DNA from: Neolecta irregularis DAH-3
Taxonomy: Eukaryota; Ascomycota; Neolectomycetes; Neolectales; Neolectaceae
Length of the DNA stretch: 20,544 nucleotides
Direction of reading: 5' to 3'
NCBI GenBank assembly: GCA_001929475.1
Contig: LXFE01001054.1
Location: 1-20,544, forward strand
Shown here: positions 8,323 through 17,332 of the stretch, one piece after another
How the letters are laid out: the number at the start of each line of letters is the position of its first letter
Position numbering within the stretch: the stretch's first letter is position 1
The notes under the pieces: generated by a model
What the model saw: the letters and a program-made list of their open reading frames with translations, nothing else
Databases searched by the model: none
Told to the model about the DNA's origin: nothing
Translations under genes and position numbers: made by a program

Positions 8323-11300
8323 ATGGCCTCTTGGAACTCGCGTCACCAGGACACAAATATCAGTTCATTTGGAACCTTGGACGAAGACGACGACCGCCAT
8401 AGCTTTCCCAGTTCGCAAGACCCTACTATTCTTGATCCGTTCGCTTCTTCAAACCTTGACCGTCAGTCTACGTCCTACGATAAATTTACGAACGGTCACA
8501 ACATGTCTTCTGGTCGGCAGCCCGAATCAGGGTCCTATAGCGTATATTATGACGACGACAATGATGAGGGAGGACTGCTTTTTCACGATGCCTCCGTCAA
8601 GAATATACCATCAGCCCAAAATCGGAATGTCGCCACTCGTATGTCGGGCATGCGTGGGCTAGTCGATAAAGCCAAGGGCCTTGCTGGCTATTCCACCAAC
8701 GCTGTACCAGGTAGCGAAATGGATTTGCCTCTAACTCAAATATCGACACGGAAAACATTGGATGACGGACTTCCTCAGAGAACGAGGCGAAGAAGGTTTG
8801 ATATCTCCAGCTTCAAATTCGGAAAATCTGCACCTAATCCCGAAAATATGGGACCCAGAGTTATTCATCTTAACAATGCATCTTCAAATGCCGCCTATAA
8901 ATATGTCTCTAATTACGTCTCCACAGCGAAGTACAATGTTGCGACCTTTCTCCCAAAATTCCTGCTCGAACAATTTTCAAAATATGCGAACCTATTTTTC
9001 TTGTTTACTTCAGTAATTCAGCAATTTCCCGGAGTCTCTCCCACAAATCGATGGACGACAATTGGACCTCTTACTCTAGTTTTGATCGTGTCGGCATTCA
9101 AGGAACTCGTTGAAGATTTAAAGCGCCATAATCAGGACACTGAACTGAATAGGTCCAAGACCTATGTGCTCGAAGGATCTGCTTTTGTGGAGAAGAAATG
9201 GGTAGAAGTAAGAGTGGGAGACGCCGTTCGAGTAAGCTCAGAAGAACCTTTTCCTGCGGATTTGGTATTGATTGCATCGTCGGAACCTGAAGGGCTTTGT
9301 TACATCGAAACAGCAAATCTCGACGGAGAAACTAATCTTAAAATCAAGGAGGCTCGACCCGAGACTGCAAATCTTGTCAGCCCTCACGATCTCTCCAGAT
9401 TGACTGGCAAAGTCCGGTCAGAACATCCGAATAACAGCCTATATACCTATGAAGCTACCCTGACATTAGATATTGGAGGCGGTCAAAAGGAGATTCCTCT
9501 AAACCCTGATCAATTGTTACTCCGAGGAGCTACTCTGAGAAATACAGCCTGGATATACGGTATTGTTGTTTTTACTGGCCATGAATCCAAACTGATGCGG
9601 AACGCTACGGCCACACCGATAAAACGGACGGCCGTTGAGAAAATCATCAACATACAAATCATCTTTTTGTTTGCCATGCTCATTACACTTTCCTTGGCTT
9701 CTTCAGTAGGTTCTCTCATTCGCGACGTATATCTCCGCTATGATCTCTCTGCTGAGATATTAGTCTGTCTATCAGAACCAACTTGCTTACTTGGCTTTGA
9801 ATCGTAGCAACAGAATCACCGAATTCTTTCTCAACATTCTTACGTTTTGGATTCTATATTCGAACTTGGTACCTATCAGTTTGTTCGTTACCGTAGAAGT
9901 AGTCAAATACTACCAGGCGTTTCTTATCAATGGGGATTTGGATATGTACTATAAGGAAACCGATACACCGGCAGTATGTCGCACATCAAGTTTGGTCGAG
10001 GAACTTGGACAAATCGAATATATATTCTCCGATAAGACGGGAACTCTTACATGTAATATGATGCAATTTCGACAAACCTCGATCGGAGGAATAGCCTACG
10101 CGGATGAAGTCCCAGAAGACAGACAACCAACAGATATTCACAGTGAAGATGGAGTATTCGATTTCAAAAGACTGGCTGAGAATTTACAGAACCATTCTAC
10201 GAAAGAAGTAATGCACGAATTTCTCGTTCTGTTGGCTACATGCCACACTGTCATTCCTGAACGTAAAGACGAAAAACCGGACGAAATTATCTATCAGGCT
10301 GCTTCCCCTGACGAAGGTGCACTGGTTGAAGGCGCTGCTCTGTTAGGATATAAATTCACCACCCGCAGACCAAAATCTGTTACGATTAACGCAAATGGTC
10401 AAGAACTAGAATATGAAGTTCTGAATATTTGTGAATTCAACTCTACGCGCAAAAGAATGTCAGCCATTCTACGTTGTCCTGATGGAAAGGTGCGTATTTA
10501 CTGCAAGGGTGCCGATACCATGATTCTTGAAAGACTAGCGAAGGATAATCCATACACTGAACAGACTCTGCGACATCTTGAGGTGAAATCTTCGATCTTC
10601 CTATACTTATAAAGCAGGACTACGCAACCGAAGGTCTTCGAACATTATGTCTCGCCTCTCGTGAGATCCCGGAAGACGAATATCAAACATGGGCACAGCT
10701 ATTCGAGAAAGCCGCGACCACTATTAACAATAGGAGTGAAGAACTCGACAAAGCTGCTGAATTGATTGAGAAAGAACTATTTCTTCTTGGAGCCACAGCT
10801 ATAGAAGATCGGTTACAAGATGGTGTTCCTGATACAATCCATACCTTGCAGACTGCCGGGATTAAGATCTGGTATCCGTTAGAATGGTTACATCTGTTAA
10901 TTCTCTAGGGTTCTCACAGGCGACCGTCAAGAGACAGCCATCAATATAGGCATGAGTTGCAAGCTTATCGGCGAGGATATGAGCTTAATTATCATTAATG
11001 AAGAGTCAAAGGAAGCTACTCGTGAATTTATTTCTCACAAGCTCTCGGCTATAAGATGTCAAAACCTTGGTGGACTCGAGATGGAAGCCCTTGCTTGTGT
11101 CATTGATGGAAAATCGCTTGCATTTGCGCTTGAGAGAGATCTTGAGAAAATGTTTTTGGATTTGGCTGTTTCGTGTAAAGCGGTCATCTGCTGGTATATG
11201 GACAACTTCAGCTGTTGTTAACCTTCGCAGTCGTGTATCACCTCTGCAAAAAGCTCTCGTGGTGAAACTCGTTAAGCGTCATATGAAAGCCATTTTGCTC

Positions 11301-12572
11301 GCAATTGGAGACGGCGCGAACGATGTCAGTATGATTCAGGCAGCCCATGTCGGTGTCGGTATTAGCGGTATGGAAGGTCTGCAGGCTGCGCGAAGCGCTG
11401 ATGTTGCAATCGGCCAGTTCAGATATCTTCGGAAACTCCTGCTCGTTCATGGCGCTTGGAGTTATCAACGTCTCAGCAAACTTATCCTGTATTCGTTTTA
11501 CAAGAATATTGCCCTATATATGACTCAATTTTGGGTATGTCCCAACTTACTCTATCTCCTTTAATTGTTGAGTTTGCATTCCAAAATGGCTTTTCTGGTC
11601 AGGTTATCTACGAGTCTTGGACTATTACTTCCTACAACGTCTTCTTTACTGTGCTACCTCCATTTGTTATTGGTGTCTTCGATCAGTTCATCAGTGCCCG
11701 CCTCCTAGATCGATACCCTCAGCTTTATCAACTTTGTCAGAAAGGCGTTTTCGTATTCCCCATGCGATGATTTTCATCACTGAAATATTCTAGTTCAATG
11801 TAAGAAGCTTTTGGGCATGGGTTTTAAACGGCTTTTATCATTCTCTAATTCTGTACCTTGCCTCAATCTTGATTTTTGCAGACGACCTGATTGAGAGCAA
11901 TGGCTTAGTTGCTGGGCAATGGGTTTGGGGCACCACGCTGTATACAGCGGTGTTAGCTACGGTCCTTGGAAAAGCCGCTCTCGTTACAAAGTCGATCCCA
12001 TTCTTGTCAACTTTACTGACATTCAAGTTTGTGGACAAAGTGGACCTATCTTGCTATACCTGGTTCCCTAGTGCTCTGGCTAGGGTTGCTTCCTCTTTAT
12101 GCGTCCATTGCACCAGCTATCGGGTTTTCGACCGAATATCGCGGCATTGTTCCTCATCTCTATGGGTCAATTGTCTTCTGGGGCACGTGGATTGTTTTGC
12201 CTGTCCTTTGTCTTCTTCGAGACTTTGCGTGGAAATAGTACAACCCTTTTCCCACCAGGGATTCTGATTATTTAAGCACCAAACGAATGTATTACCCCGA
12301 GTCATATCATCATATCCAAGAGATCCAGAAATTCAACGTTGCCGATTATCGGCCGAGGTTTTTCCATAGGATTATGTATTCTGATGAATAGGATGGAGCA
12401 GTTCCAGAAAGCTATTCGTAAAGTCCGGCAAGTACAACGAATGCGAAAACAACGCGGTTATGCGTTTTCCCAAGCCGACGAGGGGCAAGCCAGACTTATC
12501 CGTGCATACGACACAACTCAGAGCAGAGGAAAATATGGCGAAGTCCGTCGAGATTCTATGCAATTTTCGTAG
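8323..12572 (+). CDS. drs2: Drs2-type P4-ATPase, aminophospholipid flippase (10 exons)
   Basis: Trans-Golgi/endosomal flippase that moves phosphatidylserine and phosphatidylethanolamine to the cytosolic leaflet, normally with a Cdc50 partner. Inferred exons: 8323-9726, 9764-10582, 10618-10871, 10909-11193, 11231-11534, 11573-11752, 11794-11990, 12028-12237, 12277-12357, 12392-12572 (3915 nt, 1304 aa, usual Drs2 size). After an acidic N-terminus comes FDISSFKFG and the N-terminal P4 block ([17 protein letters not shown]). Key motifs: DGET near 334-337, PISL near 505-508 in TM4, DKTGT with phosphorylated Asp near 558, KGAD in the nucleotide-binding domain, [16 protein letters not shown] near 947-953. 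The C-terminal tail has [16 protein letters not shown] and [12 protein letters not shown], features of the Drs2 regulatory tail. Start is ATG 8323. All nine introns are GT-AG, 34-41 nt; one donor is GTCGAT. Conserved protein blocks read smoothly across every junction. Confidence 0.95.
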
Positions 12573-13348
12573 CAAAGGTAGAGAGGATGGAGTTAGGGTT
12601 CACTGTTGCGGTTATGTCTTTCCTTGTTTCTTCCTTTATTTCTTCCTTTATTTTTCTTCGTGGTTAACAGGTTTATCTAAATTCTTCACCTTAAATATTT
12701 GGTAAATTCTCGGTTGTTTTTGATTGGATGACCTTTATTAAGCAGTCATTATCTTCTTTAGTGGTTCTGCTCAATATGGGAATTATGATTGAACGAACCT
12801 TGCGCCGCTTACAACAGAATCCCTTCAAGTGAATGAGAACTTCTGCATTGAAGGTCTCGAAATGCAGTTATTTTATTGAAACTTTGACAGAATTGAACAA
12901 ATCTACACCCAACGTCATATTCCGAACCATAGTCAACATTTCCACGATCGTTCTCCACTGTTATTGCTCACGGTTCATTCGAAAGATAAGAACCTCATCT
13001 TTCAAAAAGAAGGATGCAGAAGGGCTGAAACGAAAACAATACAAACGTAATGACTTCAAGGTCAGGCATTCAATTTGAGCTTACCTAGGCTAGTTCTAAG
13101 AAACTATAGGAACAAAATACTGATTGAATAATGAGTAATATTGGAAAGGAAGGCCTCTTACGCAGAGAGACAAAAGAGAGATTCGCTCGAGAGCTAGAGA
13201 CTCTCACTGCGGTACAAGGTTCAACAGAATACTGAAGAGTGAAAGAGACACCAAAGAACCAATAAACACCAGATGCCGAAATATTTGACCGTCATCGCCG
13301 AATGCAAATTTCGTTGCAGAATTCTTTTTATCCCTGTAACGGTTTGTT
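12573..13348. other. Intergenic region between converging DRS2 and CDC4-like genes
   Basis: 776 bp between the 3' ends of two converging genes. It contains an 81-codon plus-strand open frame (12833-13078), Lys-rich at its C-terminal end, with no domain I recognise and no upstream promoter feature; I treat it as chance. Otherwise AT-rich with T-runs near 12630-12660. No RNA gene or clear repeat. Confidence 0.4.
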
Positions 13349-15471
13349 TCATGATGAGTCCATAGGGTCGCCTACTAGCTCCTCACTGAATTCTTGAGGG
13401 GAAAAGTCTATCACTTCCATACATGTGCGACCTTGACGGGAAGCCAAAATTACTGCCTTTTCTTCTTCGAATGCTACTCTCCATACTGAATCAGACGGTT
13501 GACAAAGATCACGGATTAACATGCCGCCCTGAAGATCCCAGATCTAGAAACAGTTAGAAAGAATATATTTCTCAAAGTAAAGATTATGCCTTGACGCGAC
13601 CATCGCTTCCTCCGCTGACGATCCGCTTATCGTCGAATTGCAATGAAGTAACGCTGTTGTCGTGGGCAGCGAGACGATGCACACAAGACATCTTTTCCAA
13701 ATTCCAAACTCGAACGGAACCGTCCGAACCACCAGTGACCATAGTAGGATACCGAAGTTGGAGCTGACCAACTAAACTTGTATGGCCTTGAAGCACGGAC
13801 AAACAGTTTCTTCGATTAGAAAAGCTGAATCGAGATAGGGGAATATACCCGGTAGAAGCCTCCCAGATTCTCACAGTAGTATCCAAGCTTCCGGTTGCGA
13901 TGTGTGCTCCATCAAATGCAACCGCGTAGATTTGGCTGTAATGTCCCTGCAGGGTACGGAGGCAAGTACCAGTACTTACACTCCATATCTTAGCAGTGGT
14001 GTCATAGCTCCCGCTAACGCAGAGGTCTCCGAAAATATCAAGACATCGGACACTAGCTTGATGGCCGACTAGAACATGGGTACAGATACCTCTTTCGATA
14101 TCCCACACTCGAAGGGTGGTATCTCGAGAACCTGAAACCACAGTAGTGGTATTGCTCATCTTGAGGCATCTTACTGTTGAAGTATGACCACGGAGGATGT
14201 ACTTGCAATTTCTACAAGATTAGCAGGGAGTCTAGAAGGCTTTCGTGCCCCGATGGTAGATCCCAGACTCTCATATCTCGATCGCAACCTCCACTAACCA
14301 ACGTTTCGTCACAATGAACCATGGCCCACACACCGTTTTCATGGCCTGACAAAGTTCGAATAAAACAACCATCGGCGGAAAAGAGATGAATTTTGGCATT
14401 ATCAAGTGCCACGATTATGTACTTTGCTGTGAGGTGTAATGAGGTTACGACGCCCTGATCATTGGTAATATGACGAGCAACAGTTCTGCCACCCACCTTC
14501 CAAGCTTGATCGACCATATATCTTTGTCTAAAATGCGATTTATAGGACGTTGGCTTTGCTTTGAACGGGGAATGTCCGGCAGGAACTGGCGCGATTCCTG
14601 GAGGAGCAGAAAAATAAGATGCGTGGGAAAGTATTGACTGGGGTGCTATTGGCGAGGTGGGCATTGGAAATAGAGTGCTCAAACGTCGATATCGGTGCTT
14701 ATTGCAGAGGTTTTTCCAGGTAAGGTCATCGTTGACTAGAGCGTACCAGTGCTTGGACACCTGGGAGGCTCGGGCAAGGGTTTTGGGGTCTTCGACATGA
14801 GACAAAATCTATCAATGTAAGAATGTTTTCGAACGAATGCATACTCTCAGTCCTAATTCTATGGGCAAGTTCTTGAGGAAATCTTTCTTGAGTCTGGGTG
14901 CCACAAATGCAGAGACGAACGAGAGTTGTTCCGTGTCGCAGATATTGAGAAGCTCTGCGAGGAACCGCTGGCGCTCTGCCGATGTAAGTTTGACAAAATG
15001 CTGGCGGGCTTGTCGAAGATAGGAATCCTCGTTTTCGTTTACGGCGGACCAGGTGGGCAGGACGCCCTGGAATTCGACTGGGCGCGGGGAAGGCGCAGGG
15101 GTAGGCAGGTCTTTCTCCTTGTGCGGCAGCGGAATGATAGGCATGTCGCCGACCAGCGCATCGCTGAGCTCCGTCAGATCAACGTCGAGCTCGGGCGGAG
15201 TTGGATGCGATCGCTGTTTATTCATGTTGTTGCGGGCGGAGCGGGCCTGGAGCAGCGACGAGGCGACAGAAGCCGCTTTGGCTGACACAGAATAGCCTGG
15301 ACCGGCAGAAGCAGACGAAAACAACGACGCCGACTGTTGCTGGTGGTGGTTATGGTGCCCGAGAACAGAGGCCGAGGAGGGTCTGCTGGATGGACTGGGC
15401 GGGTTTGTGTTTACGACCTGCACCGGCTGCGCGTTTTGATTCGGAGGCGGTGTAAGGATGCGATCAGTCAT
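13349..15471 (-). CDS. cdc4: Cdc4/Pop1-type F-box and WD40 protein, SCF ubiquitin ligase substrate receptor (5 exons)
   Basis: Substrate-recognition subunit of an SCF E3 ligase; family members bind phosphodegrons of cell-cycle proteins. Inferred exons in gene order: 15471-14845, 14808-14249, 14211-13849, 13809-13590, 13543-13349 (1965 nt, 654 aa). Residues 1-190 are low-complexity (Pro, Ser, His, Gln) and encoded by GC-rich DNA. An F-box spans about 197-245 (FLKNLPIELGLR, LSHVEDPKTLARASQVSKHW, DLTWKNLC). WD40 repeats from about 310 to the C-terminus show regular GH...WD units (LSGHENGVWAM, RGHTSTVRCL, VGHQASVRCLD, LQGHYSQIYAVAF, LQGHTSLVGQLQ, AAHDNSVTSLQFD). Start is ATG 15471; the upstream in-frame TTG is not used. 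Introns at 13544-13589 and 14212-14248 need GC donors (AAG/GCATAA and GG/GCACGA). The intron at 13810-13848 is 39 nt and stop-free in frame. Met30/SconB-type is the alternative; the fungal Cdc4-like repeats fit better. Confidence 0.87.
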
Positions 15472-15748
15472 CGTATGCCGCAAGCAAAAGTATATACCGG
15501 AGGGAGAAATTCAGGAAAGGAGAAGGCACCGCAAATGGCTTTGGCTGGGAGAAGGCCGGTCTCGGATCGGATGGTGGTGGAGGACAATGTTGTCGGGCGC
15601 CACAACCCGTGATGCGAGGTCTCGGAATGCGTTTGGCAATTATTACTCGTTGATAGCTAAAACAACACCCAAAAGAGATCCAAGATACAGAAACCTGCCC
15701 CAATAGCGCCTATTTACAATGGGCAGGACAAAAGAAGCACATCCAAAA

Positions 15749-17205
15749 CTACCCACCGGATGCGAATATATCGACCAGGATATTCGCGACTGCAATCAGA
15801 ATCTCGGCTGCAATCAGAAAAATAACTATGGTCAGAAAAACATCAATATGGCGAGACCTACCAATCCATTCAAGGTATTCTCCATGCGAATGCGCCATCT
15901 ACAGCTGTCAGCATCAAGCGTGTCAAAAGGCAAATTCTGACCTGTTCCTTTAACATCGACAACAAATCAGATATCACTTGCACTCGCTTGAAAGTAAGTA
16001 TGGACTTGACAATTGCTGCATGCCTGATTCAGTAATGATACGCGCTGATTGATTTCCAAATATGATCTTGCCGCCTGGTACACAGGCTCAAGTTGCGGTT
16101 CTGACCACATCAACTAAATCGTCAGAACCGGAAACGATAATTGCACCTGCCTCGGGCGAATCAACAACCGAGCTGACAAGATTGATATCGTTTACATAAG
16201 TCTTGTTGTAGAGAAGGAGGGGACTCACTAATTCGAAGAATAAATAGTTCACCCACACTCATCATGATCTTCTTTCGACTCATATTCACCTTACCGGTAT
16301 CAGCTAACCGTTGCGGAATGTCCTTTGTAGCTTCAATAGTATCATCAATAAGCTCCTCAAACAACGAGATCTTGTATCAGAACATACTGGAAATTCTATA
16401 AACCTTGACAGACTGCGCAATCGCGTGCGATATCGATAATTTTACCATGTAGTGAGAGCCATCGCGCAAAGTAATAAAGTCATTGTATATCTCTAGTCAG
16501 GACAGCCCAACAATAAAATACCCTTGGTTGATACAACTGTGTGACGTAGTAATTAAATTCTTCCACTTCGACATCCTCTTCGGCTGATTTCATTAGCCTA
16601 GTTCCTCTGCTTATTGGAACTACCCAATTTTTCGACTTCAAATTTCTGGATCTCTTTGAGGAATCGCTTTTCTTCATTGACAGACATACTCCAAAATACT
16701 ATGACCCCGTACTCGAAAATAAAAACTTCTGGTGTGATTGTTTTCATAGAAGGGAAGGAGAGATCTCGTTCCTCGCCTGGATCTTCAAGTTCTAATAAAT
16801 CGACAGAGCGTTGGGGGTCTTCCCCAGTATAAGTGTAAGGACTATATATGCTTTTTGTCAAGCGTTTATCCTGCACTTGGGTCAAACCATTCATCAAACT
16901 GTTTCGGCAATGTTCCATTTGATTTATATCTTGATTGTAGAAATGTGAACATAGCATCCATCCGGTAATTCGAAGCAGTACAGTAAGCAGTGACACGAGG
17001 CAGCATAGCCCGCTCGGCCTTTCCCAGCCGTTCAGCATCTCGTCTGGCAGTAGTATCGGTTATCTGAACCGCTGGAGCAAACGAATCTTCAGGGAGAAGC
17101 TTCAACTTCTGGGCAGTCTACTTGATCAACAAATGAACCTCAATATCTGCTAACCTTCGATGTCCTCTGAGGCAGCGAAAGGCGCTTCTCTCGGGGACTT
17201 GTCAT
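15749..17205 (-). CDS. Rmd1/Sif-family DUF155 protein (11 exons)
   Basis: Member of the DUF155 family (yeast Rmd1/Rmd8, fission yeast Sad1-interacting factors); molecular role poorly known. Inferred exons in gene order: 17205-17155, 17117-16888, 16850-16624, 16583-16522, 16490-16404, 16370-16229, 16188-16151, 16113-16024, 15986-15942, 15898-15862, 15825-15749 (1086 nt, 361 aa). Conserved blocks in order: LPQRTSKTAQKLKLLPE, TAYCTASNYRMDAMFTFL, KQFDECIYSPY, PEVFIFEYGVIVFWSM, EEKRFLKEIQKFE, EEFNYYVTQLYQPR, SISHAIAQSVKISLFEELI, IPQRLADTGKVNMSRKKI, GELFILRI, LVSSVVDSPE, WSEPQLEPVYQAARSYLE, then a C-terminal membrane segment (IFLIAAEILIAVANILV). Two introns are GC-AG. The intron at 16228-16189 has a good GTGAGT donor but no AG at the frame-keeping end. 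Start 17205 is the first ATG after an in-frame stop; shorter N-terminus than yeast Rmd1. The gene may be intact with odd splicing, or carry a small lesion. Confidence 0.8.
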
Positions 17206-17332
17206 TCTCGAATATTAGAAGTGCGTCAACACGGAATCGCACAAGTTGAGGTTTGGGCTGAGACATGATTTCGTGTTCCCGATTTCACCCTCCACCGGAA
17301 AATTTCTTTCAATCTCCTAAATATCCTATAGA
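17206..17332. promoter_or_regulatory. Compact bidirectional promoter of the Rmd1-like and CTP synthase genes
   Basis: Only 127 bp separate the two divergent start codons (17205 minus, 17333 plus), so regulation is probably shared. On the minus strand an ATG at 17266 opens a frame that overlaps the Rmd1-like start out of register, so it could be an upstream ORF if transcripts begin beyond it. No specific factor site is claimed. Confidence 0.45.

Noticed and set aside
12833-13078. 81-codon plus-strand ORF between the converging DRS2 and Cdc4-like genes
   Set aside because: No domain, Lys-rich composition typical of AT-rich chance frames, and no supporting context.
14926-15612. Several overlapping plus-strand ORFs of 80-119 codons opposite the Cdc4-like N-terminus
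   Set aside because: The local DNA is GC-rich and stop-poor because the sense strand encodes a low-complexity Pro/Ser region; the antisense frames are Arg/Gly-rich shadows.
17264-17266. ATG at 17266 as start of the DUF155 protein
   Set aside because: Its frame does not join the conserved LPQRTSK-TAQKL block; the ATG at 17205 does.
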